Shown: piece by piece, positions 17,903 through 26,477 of the stretch
Position numbering within the stretch: the stretch's first letter is position 1
Layout: each line of letters starts with the position of its first letter
Origin: Acidobacteriota bacterium
Lineage (GTDB): Bacteria > Acidobacteriota > Terriglobia > Terriglobales > Acidobacteriaceae
Length of the DNA: 64,000 nt
Direction: 5' to 3'
Assembly: GCA_013289795.1 (NCBI GenBank)
Contig: JABCZH010000007.1
Coordinates: 186,001 to 250,000 of the forward strand
Notes under the pieces: model-generated
Database searches by the model: none
What the model saw: the letters and a program-made list of their open reading frames with translations, nothing else
What the model was told of the DNA's origin: nothing
Position numbers and translations under genes: made by a program

Positions 17903-19144
17903 GTGTCTCAAGTCAAAACCATCTTCCACGTCGACATGGACGCCTTCTTCGTCTCGGTCGAAGAACTGTTCGATCCCTCGCTTAAAGGCAAAGCCGTGGT
18001 TGTTGGAGGCCAGCGCGACGAGCGCGGAGTGGTGGCCGCGGCCTCCTACGAGGCCCGCAAGTACGGCGTGCATTCCGCCATGCCACTGCGTACCGCTGCC
18101 AAGCTCTGTCCGCACGCGATCTTCGTGGACGGCCATCGCCATCGCTATTTGGAGTATTCCGAGAAAGTCCATGGCGTGCTTACCACTTTTTCTCCCCTGG
18201 TTGAAATGGCATCTATCGACGAAGCCTACCTCGACATGACCGGCACTGAGCGTCTCCATGGACCGGCCTTGTCCGCCGCTCATCGTCTCCATCACAAGAT
18301 CAAGTCAGAAACCCAGCTCAATTGCTCGATCGGCATGGGTAGCTCCCGCCTGGTCGCCAAAGTCGCCTCGGCGAAGGCTAAGCCCCACGGTATTCTGTGG
18401 GTAATTCCCGGACAGGAAGCCAGATTCCTCGCGCCGCTCGATGTGCGCGACATTCCGGGTGTGGGCAAGGTCACAGAGCAGAGCTTGCTTAAGCTGGGCA
18501 TCCAACGTGTCGGCGATCTGTCGCGATTCGACGACGAGTTTCTCGAAGAACACTTTGGCAAGTGGGGACTGGCGCTGGCAGGGAAGTCGCGCGGGGAGGA
18601 TGCGGGCGGCTGGTTTGTTAACGAGGTCGGCGCCGACATCGGCGCGAAGTCGATCAGCCACGAACATACCTACAACCAGGACACGGCGGATGTCGATCAA
18701 CTGGAATCCACCTTGATGAGGCTCTCGGAGATGGTCGGTAGGAGACTACGTGAGCAGGGGCTGCATGCTCGTACGATCCAGCTCAAGCTGCGCTACAAAG
18801 ACTTCACCACCATCACCCGCGCTCACTGCTTGCCGGCTCCCACCCAACTCGATACTGAGATCTTCGAGCAAATCAGGTCCCTGTTCCACAAGAACTGGCG
18901 CAAGGGCGCGCAAGTACGTTTGCTGGGAGTGCACGCGGCCTCTTTTGAGAACCCCAATAGCCAGGGCAATTTGCTTGAAGATGGCCGGCGCAAGCGCTGG
19001 CAGCAGGCTTTGTCGGCTGCGGACCACCTCCGCGACAAGTTCGGGGAGTCGAGTGTCTCCTTGGCTACCGGGCTGGGTGGTACCTTCCGCGAGCGCACTC
19101 ACGAAAATCCGGTCGGCCTGCCAGGAAAGAAAAAACCAGCGTGA
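17903..19144 (+). CDS. dinB: DNA polymerase IV (Y-family translesion polymerase)
   Basis: The 413-residue product copies damaged DNA. It has the Y-family palm residues Asp11 (HVDMDAFF) and Asp106-Glu107 (SIDEAYLD), the fingers YEARKYGVHSAM, a helix-hairpin-helix DIPGVGKVTEQSL, and a little-finger domain to the C-terminus. The length exceeds the E. coli enzyme (351) through a C-terminal tail of about 40 residues. The start is a GTG at 17903. No LexA-box-like palindrome was seen upstream. Confidence 0.96.
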   Translation: MSQVKTIFHVDMDAFFVSVEELFDPSLKGKAVVVGGQRDERGVVAAASYEARKYGVHSAMPLRTAAKLCPHAIFVDGHRHRYLEYSEKVHGVLTTFSPLVEMASIDEAYLDMTGTERLHGPALSAAHRLHHKIKSETQLNCSIGMGSSRLVAKVASAKAKPHGILWVIPGQEARFLAPLDVRDIPGVGKVTEQSLLKLGIQRVGDLSRFDDEFLEEHFGKWGLALAGKSRGEDAGGWFVNEVGADIGAKSISHEHTYNQDTADVDQLESTLMRLSEMVGRRLREQGLHARTIQLKLRYKDFTTITRAHCLPAPTQLDTEIFEQIRSLFHKNWRKGAQVRLLGVHAASFENPNSQGNLLEDGRRKRWQQALSAADHLRDKFGESSVSLATGLGGTFRERTHENPVGLPGKKKPA

Positions 19145-19148
19145 TTGC

Positions 19149-21677
19149 CTATCGCGCCGCCAGCAACGATCCCACTCCAGGCTTGTATCCATAGAAAGCC
19201 GCCACCTGTTGCAAGTAGTCGATAATCTGCCCGTCGTAGGTTCTTTTCATGGCATCCGTGATCAAGTTGTGCTGGGCATCGGGGTCGCGTTCGAGATCAA
19301 ACAGGAAACTCCGCGCCGGAGAATCGTAGGTCGTGTACAAGAACCTGCCGTTTTCAGTAAGCAGCCCGTATACAGCGCGTTCATCGGAAGCCAAAAAGAG
19401 CTGATTCCGCTGGTAGCGCTCCAGTTCTTTCCGGCTCTCGGCAAACAACGGATGCCCGAACAGAGGACTCGAAACAATCGGACGATGGCCCAGCAGGTAA
19501 TACAACGACGGCGTGATATCGGTCAGCGCCGAGAGATGCGTGTCGTCATGGACAACATTGTGACGCATCTCCGCGGGTAGATGGATCAACAGTGGCACCC
19601 GCATCACCTCAGGAAAAATGGATAGCGAGTGACTGCTGCGGCCCAGTTCACCAGTAGCATCGCCGTGGTCTGAAGTCACGATGATGACACTGTTGTCATA
19701 CAGCCCGCGGGCTTTGAGAAACTCGAAAAAGCCCCCCAGACATTCGTCCACCTGATGGACTTCATAGGCAACCCGATTATTGAAGCCCGGCCGCAGGCGC
19801 CAGTTGTCGCGATTCATCATGGGCAAGTTGTTGCGTGCAAATTGGTGGACATTCTTGGGCTGCGTATAGAAGAGTATCGGCTGCTTCTCGCCCAGACCGC
19901 CTTCCAACAGAGCTTCAGTCTGGCGAATCGTGGAACACACTTCCAGTTGGTTCCAGAGCTTCTTGTCGGTGTCGAGCTTCACCAGATTGTCCGCGGGTGA
20001 CAACAGTTGCCGCAGGATCTCGTCGTCGCTGACCACCATCTGGTATCCATCTGCCATAGCCAGCTTTTCCAGGCTGTTCACCCGGGAGAAGGGTTGAAGG
20101 TAGTGCGCGTGCAGCAGCATGGCTCCGGCCCAGATGGCAGGCTCTGAAAGCGAGGTGCCGGCATACTGTGTGTAGACGTTGTGGATTACCGCGCTGTCCG
20201 CGGCAAAGGCATCAAGACTGGGAGTGAAGTCAACCTTCACGTTGTATGCCCCGACGTAGTCCTGACGTAGGGAGTCAATCACGAACATGAAGATATTAGG
20301 ACGCGTCCCCTGCGTAGGAATCAGACGGTCAACCAGTCGTAGATCGCTGACAACTTCGGCATCGCGGACATTGGTGTTCTCGCGCAGGATGCGGCAGAGG
20401 TCGCCGCATGCTTCTTCCCGGCCATTGCCAAGCAGGTGATGCACCAGTTGAAAGGAGGCGTCACCAGCTGCGTAATTCTCCATGGCATGAGCGACCTCGT
20501 CGTCGGTCGTGCCCAACGGCGTCCCCCAGAAGATCTCTGTGGCCTGCAATGCCTTGTAGCCGAAGCCGGCAAGTAACACGACCGCAAGCATCGTTACTGG
20601 AGAATAATTTGCCTGTCGGGGGCGTAAACGATAGACGCAAACACTCAGGGCCACCCAGAAGATCACGGTGAAGGTATTTTGCAACACTCCATTCCAGTCA
20701 CTGCCCGTGACGATCGTGGGCAGCACCACCGCAAACGATGACGAAGCTAGCACGGCTGCCACCAGCCCAAACTTGTGGCGACGAGTTGGCTGCTCAACTC
20801 TACGAATGAAAGGGATCGCAAGCCACGTGATCCACAGGGTGAGGGCCGCCGCCAAGGCCGCGGCGTACAGGTAAGCCTCCCAACCCTCGAAACTGAACGC
20901 GCTTCCCAGGAACCGGAACAATGCCGTCCATAGGAAGATGAAGGCCAAGACACTCGCAGCCATCAGGTTTACCTGCCGTGGATGCCGGGTGCGCCTGCTG
21001 ACCAAGCGGATCAGATTGAACACCGATACAAGCACCACCGCCAGCAGGATGTGGGAGATCAGACTCCACAGCGAAAGCTCCATCCACCCCGAACCGGATT
21101 GCAAAGACGCGCGCTCAGCATACGTGTGGAGCTCGGAGCCGAGGCCATAGGTGAAGGTCACGAAGACCGCGATCAGTGCCGCATTCGAGTACGAAAACAT
21201 TCCATTCGAATCACCGTCAGCAATCTGCCAATTCTTCCGAAGGTCCACGCCTGCCACCAGCATCAGTGGAAGCAAAGCAATCACGCTCCACCAGTACGCC
21301 GCTTGGTTGTCCTGCAAGGTCGCCATGAAGGGCCGAACCAGCAGGCAAGCTCCGGCGACGCTCAAACCACTCAACAGCACTGCGAACCCGAGGTTCCTTT
21401 CCTTCGGCCACTGCGTCACCGCGATTCCCGCCAGCGCCAACAGATAGAGCATGGCGTGATGGCTTGCAAACCACGGCATCCACGGGTACGGCGGTTCTTT
21501 GATCAGGGCAACGTAGGTATAAGGAAGGAACGCCAGCAGACAATAGATCGAGGTGAGGATCAGATAGACACCCCAGGCCGCTTTCGACAATGTGGATAAA
21601 CAGGTTCGCAAGGGATTTGTGAAACGCTGCAACAAGGCTACAGAGACGATTCTGGGCCGGATGATGCCATCCTGCAA
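19149..21677 (-). CDS. Membrane-anchored sulfatase-fold (alkaline phosphatase superfamily) protein
   Basis: The first 420 or so residues form about 12 membrane helices, and the C-terminal 370 residues are a periplasmic sulfatase/phosphoglycerol-transferase domain. It starts at NIFMFVIDSLRQDYVGAYN (metal-binding Asp) and includes YAGTSLSEPAIW (candidate Thr or Ser nucleophile) and VIIVTSDHGDATGE (metal-binding Asp-His). The layout resembles LtaS or phosphoethanolamine transferases with an enlarged membrane part. No ATG fits the N-terminus; the frame begins at a TTG at 21677 without a ribosome binding site, so the start is uncertain. A role in modifying envelope glycans or lipids is inferred. 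Confidence 0.82.
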   Translation of the reverse strand: MQDGIIRPRIVSVALLQRFTNPLRTCLSTLSKAAWGVYLILTSIYCLLAFLPYTYVALIKEPPYPWMPWFASHHAMLYLLALAGIAVTQWPKERNLGFAVLLSGLSVAGACLLVRPFMATLQDNQAAYWWSVIALLPLMLVAGVDLRKNWQIADGDSNGMFSYSNAALIAVFVTFTYGLGSELHTYAERASLQSGSGWMELSLWSLISHILLAVVLVSVFNLIRLVSRRTRHPRQVNLMAASVLAFIFLWTALFRFLGSAFSFEGWEAYLYAAALAAALTLWITWLAIPFIRRVEQPTRRHKFGLVAAVLASSSFAVVLPTIVTGSDWNGVLQNTFTVIFWVALSVCVYRLRPRQANYSPVTMLAVVLLAGFGYKALQATEIFWGTPLGTTDDEVAHAMENYAAGDASFQLVHHLLGNGREEACGDLCRILRENTNVRDAEVVSDLRLVDRLIPTQGTRPNIFMFVIDSLRQDYVGAYNVKVDFTPSLDAFAADSAVIHNVYTQYAGTSLSEPAIWAGAMLLHAHYLQPFSRVNSLEKLAMADGYQMVVSDDEILRQLLSPADNLVKLDTDKKLWNQLEVCSTIRQTEALLEGGLGEKQPILFYTQPKNVHQFARNNLPMMNRDNWRLRPGFNNRVAYEVHQVDECLGGFFEFLKARGLYDNSVIIVTSDHGDATGELGRSSHSLSIFPEVMRVPLLIHLPAEMRHNVVHDDTHLSALTDITPSLYYLLGHRPIVSSPLFGHPLFAESRKELERYQRNQLFLASDERAVYGLLTENGRFLYTTYDSPARSFLFDLERDPDAQHNLITDAMKRTYDGQIIDYLQQVAAFYGYKPGVGSLLAAR

Positions 21678-21752
21678 GGTGTCAGCGGTAAAAAGTCCGG
21701 TGCGAAGGTGACCAAAGTACTCAACCGGCAGGGCTGCGATTGCCGGCGAAAC

Positions 21753-23120
21753 CTACGTCGCTCGCCGCCTCGCAAACGCGTAGAAGACTGGAATCCCGGC
21801 TAGAATCACCACACAACCCAGCGCAGAATTCCGCAGGTTGTCGGTAAAGGTGTAATAGAGCAGCATGGCCGAGGCCAGAACAAATAAAACTGGAACTACC
21901 GGATATCCCCAGACCCGATAGGGGCGCGTGACGTCCGGTTCGCGGCGGCGCAAAATAAATACGGTGCTTCCGGCGATCATGTAGAAGAGCCACTCCGCAA
22001 AGATCGCCAGCGAAAAGAACTGCCGGAAACTACCTCCCAGCAGCAGCAATACTATCGACAACAAGGCTTGAACCACAATCGCCACCGACGGGGTATGAAA
22101 GCGCGGATGAACTTCCGCCAGCGCAGAAAAGAAATATCGATCGCGTGCCATGGCAAACGGAACGCGCGCGCCGCTCATAATTGTTCCGTTGAGCGTGACC
22201 AGCATGGAAATGGCCATCGCTGCCGAAACCACGCCCGCCCCTACCGGTCCCCAGATCAGTCCGATGGCGTCCGAAGCCGGCCGCGGCGAGGCAGCAATGG
22301 CCGCAGCCGGCAGGACAAACTGCACGGCGGCGTTCACCAGCATGTACAGCGCGCCCACCGTGGCCACTCCCACGATGAGCGCCAGCGGAATGTTACGTTC
22401 CGGCTGGCGAATCTCCTCCGAAACCATATTTAGGTCATTCCAGCCGTCATAGGCCCACAGCGCCGCTACCAGTGCAGCCATGAAACCCGCAATTCCGCCT
22501 CTGGCTCCGGGGTACGCGGCTGCAAAATGACTCCAGCTTCCTGAGGAATCGCTGAAGCCAATAAACACGATCCCGAGAATGATTGCGACCTTCAGCAGAG
22601 TGAAAACCAGCTGGAATTCTCCGGCTTTCTTGATCCCGGCGTAGTTGAGCAGAGAAATAAGAACCGTGGCCGCAATGGCGACAAGTTGTCCGTAGGTCAC
22701 CGAAAATGGCCACGTCAGGCAGCGATCGGAGAAAAACGCGAAGACAGAAAATGTCCCGAGAATGCGAACCAGGCCAGTCGTGACCGTCGCAATGGACGCT
22801 GGTTTGGCGATCAGGAACCAGGTCCACGCATAGAGAAATCCCGGCAGGGGCCCATAGGCGTCGCGAACGTACACGTACTCGCCGCCAGCCTGCGGCTTCA
22901 TCGCGCCCAGTTCGGCGTAGGTCAGCGCGCCAAAGAACGACAGCACCCCTCCCACCAGCCACGCCAGATAGACCAGTTTCGCCGAGCCTACGGCTTGCAT
23001 CATCTCGGCCGGGACGAGAAAGATCCCACTGCCAATGATGGTTCCCACCACCACTGCGCAGGCTTGGCTCAAACCAAGATCGCGCAGCAGGCCGGGACGG
23101 GGTGCCGTTTGACTTGCCAT
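21753..23120 (-). CDS. APC-family amino acid permease
   Basis: The product has 455 residues and 12 predicted helices. Helix 1 carries VVVGTIIGSGIFLVPAEM, the APC substrate-backbone-binding Gly-Ser-Gly motif, and YAELGAMKPQAGGEYVYVRDAYG follows, typical of LAT/SteT-type amino acid exchangers. It is 48 bases downstream of an SSS transporter gene on the same strand, so the two may be co-transcribed. The substrate cannot be set from sequence; neutral amino acids would be typical. Confidence 0.92.
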   Translation of the reverse strand: MASQTAPRPGLLRDLGLSQACAVVVGTIIGSGIFLVPAEMMQAVGSAKLVYLAWLVGGVLSFFGALTYAELGAMKPQAGGEYVYVRDAYGPLPGFLYAWTWFLIAKPASIATVTTGLVRILGTFSVFAFFSDRCLTWPFSVTYGQLVAIAATVLISLLNYAGIKKAGEFQLVFTLLKVAIILGIVFIGFSDSSGSWSHFAAAYPGARGGIAGFMAALVAALWAYDGWNDLNMVSEEIRQPERNIPLALIVGVATVGALYMLVNAAVQFVLPAAAIAASPRPASDAIGLIWGPVGAGVVSAAMAISMLVTLNGTIMSGARVPFAMARDRYFFSALAEVHPRFHTPSVAIVVQALLSIVLLLLGGSFRQFFSLAIFAEWLFYMIAGSTVFILRRREPDVTRPYRVWGYPVVPVLFVLASAMLLYYTFTDNLRNSALGCVVILAGIPVFYAFARRRAT

Positions 23121-23168
23121 GTTGGAGTTGAAGTATACGCGAGCGCCGAGTCTCGGCGCGCTTGGCGG

Positions 23169-24629
23169 TTAGGCGTTTCCCCCCCCGTGCTTCTTCGCGG
23201 GAAGGCAGCTCACCGCGTATCCCACGCCAAACGTGACCGCTGTGCCGATCATCACATACCACGTCCACGGCACACGTGTCTCCGTCCAGAGATAGAGTTC
23301 CGTTACGAAGCCGCAAAGCATGCCTACCATCGCCCCGTTCTGGTTGGCGCGCCGCGTAAGCACTCCTAGGAGGAATACGCCAAGAAGCGCTCCATACGCC
23401 ACCGACGCAATTTGCAACCCGACCTCCACCACCCGCCCGACTCGATGCAACGACAGTACTGCTAGCCCGAACAACACCAGCGCCCAAAACAAGGTCATGA
23501 AACGCGAAAGTCTCACCCGCCGGCGTTCGTCCATCTGCGGATATCGTTGCAGGTAGAAATCAATCACAGAAGTGGACGCCAGGGCGTTGAGTGCCGCGCT
23601 GAGGTTCGACATCGCCGCGGCCAGAATGGCCGCGATTAACAAACCCGAAATGCCGTGGGGCATACGGCTGACAATGAACGTCGGGAAAATTCTGTCCGGT
23701 GTGCCGAAGCTCGCTGAGGGCACGCGGTAATACACGAACAACATCACGCCCACCATCAGGAACAAAGCAAATTGAAACAAGACCGCGACTCCGCTCGACA
23801 ATAACGCCGTCACCGACTGTCTCTGGTTCCGTGCCGCCAGTAGTCGCTGCACAATCAGTTGATCAGTGCCGTGACTAGCCGTGGTCAAGAAGGCCCCACC
23901 GATCAGACCGGCCCAGAATGTATATGGCTTCCAGAAATCGGGAGTGAAATCGAAGATGCGTAACTTTCCGGCAGCGTCGGCCACGCTGTGGATTGCAAGC
24001 CAGCCGCCGGGAACCAGGTGAACGATCGTGAACAGACCCACCAGTGTGCCGCTCACGTAAATGACCGTCTGCACCACATCGGTCCAGATTACGGCTGCCA
24101 GGCCGCCCTCGAACGTGTAGATCAAGGTGAGCACTGTGATGATCGCGATCGACGATACTTCATCCGTGCCGATGGCAATCGCCACCACAATGGAAACCGC
24201 ATAGACGCGAACGCCTTCCGCAGCTGCTCGCGTCACCAGGAAGAGGCCGGCGGTCAGCGATCGCAGCCTTCGTCCGAAACGGCGCTCAATCAATTCATAC
24301 GCGGTGTAAAGATCGCCACGGAAGTAATGAGGCAGCAGAACAAAACTGATAATCACCCGGCCGGCCAGATAACCCAGAACCACCTGCAAGAATGCCAGGT
24401 TGGTGTCGTAAGCCAGCCCAGGAATGCTGATGATGGTGAGCGTGCTGGTCTCCGCGGCAACAATGGACAACGCAATTGCCCACCAGGGAATGTTGCGGTC
24501 CGCCAGAAAGTAGTCACGTAGAGTTCGCTGGCGCTTGCGAAACCGCAGCCCAAACAAAGTGATGCCCGCGAGATATAGTGCAATGATCGCGAGGTCCAAC
24601 CCATCGAGGCCGAGCTTGTCGAGACCCAT
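23169..24629 (-). CDS. Sodium:solute symporter (SSS family)
   Basis: The 486-residue membrane protein shows the SSS pattern: helix 1 near residues 12-28, RKRQRTLRDYFLADRNIPWWAI after the first loop, AETSTLTIISIPG, the TFEGGLAAVIWTDVVQ signature in the middle and about 13 helices. SSS carriers move sugars, amino acids or organic acids with sodium. It is followed by an APC permease on the same strand and is divergent from a BadF-type sugar kinase, which hints at, but does not prove, an amino-sugar substrate. Confidence 0.92.
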   Translation of the reverse strand: MGLDKLGLDGLDLAIIALYLAGITLFGLRFRKRQRTLRDYFLADRNIPWWAIALSIVAAETSTLTIISIPGLAYDTNLAFLQVVLGYLAGRVIISFVLLPHYFRGDLYTAYELIERRFGRRLRSLTAGLFLVTRAAAEGVRVYAVSIVVAIAIGTDEVSSIAIITVLTLIYTFEGGLAAVIWTDVVQTVIYVSGTLVGLFTIVHLVPGGWLAIHSVADAAGKLRIFDFTPDFWKPYTFWAGLIGGAFLTTASHGTDQLIVQRLLAARNQRQSVTALLSSGVAVLFQFALFLMVGVMLFVYYRVPSASFGTPDRIFPTFIVSRMPHGISGLLIAAILAAAMSNLSAALNALASTSVIDFYLQRYPQMDERRRVRLSRFMTLFWALVLFGLAVLSLHRVGRVVEVGLQIASVAYGALLGVFLLGVLTRRANQNGAMVGMLCGFVTELYLWTETRVPWTWYVMIGTAVTFGVGYAVSCLPAKKHGGGNA

Positions 24630-24783
24630 AGAAATGCCGCTGGTTTCCAGCCTAGCGGCCTCACGCCCGCGGCGTCTTGCCTGTTTGCGCCCAGGTACCT
24701 AACTCGTAAGCCGAGAGCAACCCAAGCTCCGAAGGTACTAACGTGTTCGCTGGGAAATTATTCGTCGTGATAAAACTACGCTG

Positions 24784-25701
24784 GTGGGTATCTTTCTTGG
24801 AATTGACGGTGGCGGCAGCCAGACCTCGTGCGCCATCGGCGACGAAACTTCGCTGCTCGGCAGCGGTAACGGCGCCGGCAGCAACGTGCTTCGCGTGGGC
24901 GAAGCGGAAGCCAGAAAATCCATCTCCTCAGCGATCCGCCAAGCCTGCGCCGCGGCCAGGGTCACGCCGAAAGTAATCAAACGAACCTGCATCGGGGTTG
25001 CCGGTGGCGCACGGCCTGAGACCACGGAAATCGTTCGGCGAATCCTCTCTGAGCTGGTGTCTGGTGAAGTTGAAGTGGTGGGTGACATGGTCATCGCTAT
25101 GGAGGCAGCTTCCGACGGCGGCCCCGGAGTAGTCGTGATTGCCGGCACCGGGTCGATCGCTTACGGACGCAACGCCGCCGGTCAGACTGCGCGCGCCGGA
25201 GGTTGGGGGTTCGCCATTTCTGACGAAGGTTCAGGACACTGGATCGGTCGTGCCGCCGTCGCGGCCGCGTTGCGCGTCTGCGATGAAGGCAAGAGCGGCG
25301 CGCTGCTGGAGAACATCATGAAGGACTGGGGCGTGATAACGCGCGAACAAATGATCGTGGTGTCCAATGCCTCGCCGCCTCCCGACTTCGCTGGCTTGTT
25401 TCCCGCGGCATTGGCTGCCGCGGATGCAGGCGATCCCAGCGCCCACGATATTCTGGCGCAAGCGGGAGCAGAGTTGGCGACGCTGGCGAAAATCGTGATT
25501 TCGCGCTTGTTCGCGGACGCTGATCACGCACCTGTGGCCATGTCGGGAGGTGTCTTCCGTAATTCGGCACTGATCCGCCAGGTTTTCTACAATAGGCTGC
25601 GGTTGGAATGTCCTAACGCCATGGTCAACGTCAACCTGGTTGACCCGGTAAAGGGCGCGTTGGATTTGGCTCGCAGAGCCGCCCTCGGAGCCAAAGCCTA
25701 G
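24784..25701 (+). CDS. BadF/BadG-type ATPase, N-acetylglucosamine kinase-like
   Basis: The 305-residue protein has the ASKHA ATPase folds: phosphate-1 motif FLGIDGGGSQTSCAI at the N-terminus, the GVAGGARP stretch, phosphate-2 VVIAGTGSIAYGR near residues 117-130 and SDEGSGHWIG. These match N-acetylglucosamine kinase-like enzymes that phosphorylate amino sugars from cell-wall turnover. The start is a GTG at 24784 without a strong ribosome binding site. It is divergent from the SSS symporter, so salvage of an amino sugar is a reasonable inference. Confidence 0.9.
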   Translation: MGIFLGIDGGGSQTSCAIGDETSLLGSGNGAGSNVLRVGEAEARKSISSAIRQACAAARVTPKVIKRTCIGVAGGARPETTEIVRRILSELVSGEVEVVGDMVIAMEAASDGGPGVVVIAGTGSIAYGRNAAGQTARAGGWGFAISDEGSGHWIGRAAVAAALRVCDEGKSGALLENIMKDWGVITREQMIVVSNASPPPDFAGLFPAALAAADAGDPSAHDILAQAGAELATLAKIVISRLFADADHAPVAMSGGVFRNSALIRQVFYNRLRLECPNAMVNVNLVDPVKGALDLARRAALGAKA

Positions 25702-25724
25702 CCAAATACTCTGCCGCAGCGTGC

Positions 25725-26462
25725 ATGACCGACGACGACTCCAAGACCGTGAACGCTTCACCGGTTGTCAGCACCACCGAAAACCGCGTCGCTCCTGATC
25801 TCACGGAAACAGAGACCCGCCTTCTAGACGAAGACTCCGCTTTGGCTCTGTTGCAACGAGTCGATCTTCAGCCGGACTCAATCGAGAAACTCAGCAAGAA
25901 CAGCATCGCATCCCAGAGTCGCAAGGTGAAGCTGGCGATTGTCAAGCACCCGAAATCCGCTCGCCACGTCTCGCTGCTGCTCATACGCAAGCTGTTCACG
26001 TTTGATCTCATGCAGGTGGCCCTGACCCCGGTGGTCTCAGGCGATCTCAAGATGGCGGCGGAAGAAGTGCTCATCAATCGCCTGGAAACAATTTCTGGGG
26101 GAGAAAAACTCTCTCTCGCCCGTCGAGCATCAGGACGAGTGGCGGGTGCACTCCTGTTGGATTCCGAACCGCGCATCATCGCAGCGGCGCTGGAGAATCC
26201 GCGCCTCACCGAAGTTGTGGTGACTAAGGCTGTTCTTTGCGACGAAGCTTCGGCAGCTCTGGTGAAGGCGCTTTGCACACACGACAAGTGGTCCTTGCGG
26301 CGGGAGATCCGGATTGCCTTATTGCGAAACCAGCACACGCCACTCGACCATGCGGTCGAATTCGCGAAGTCACTAACGAACGATGTCGTAAGAGAAATCC
26401 TGCAGGATTCCAGGCTGCCGGAGAACGTCAGAACTCTTCTGGCTCAGAGCTGCGAGCTTTAG
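25725..26462 (+). CDS. Hypothetical helical-repeat protein
   Basis: This 245-residue soluble protein has no signal peptide. It appears all-helical, with recurring units such as AAEEVLINRL, IIAAALENPRL and REIRIALLRNQ spaced 25-40 residues apart, like a HEAT or leucine-rich-variant repeat; the pattern of bulky residues recalls DUF2336-type proteins. No catalytic motif is visible. It lies 23 bases after the kinase gene on the same strand and is probably co-transcribed. It converges with the MscS gene. Function is unknown. Confidence 0.72.
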   Translation: MTDDDSKTVNASPVVSTTENRVAPDLTETETRLLDEDSALALLQRVDLQPDSIEKLSKNSIASQSRKVKLAIVKHPKSARHVSLLLIRKLFTFDLMQVALTPVVSGDLKMAAEEVLINRLETISGGEKLSLARRASGRVAGALLLDSEPRIIAAALENPRLTEVVVTKAVLCDEASAALVKALCTHDKWSLRREIRIALLRNQHTPLDHAVEFAKSLTNDVVREILQDSRLPENVRTLLAQSCEL

Positions 26463-26477
26463 ACTCTGGGAAGCGCC

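Noticed and set aside
22447-23487. A 346-codon minus-strand open frame across two transporter genes
   Set aside because: It overlaps both the APC and SSS genes in a different frame and has Arg-rich shadow composition.
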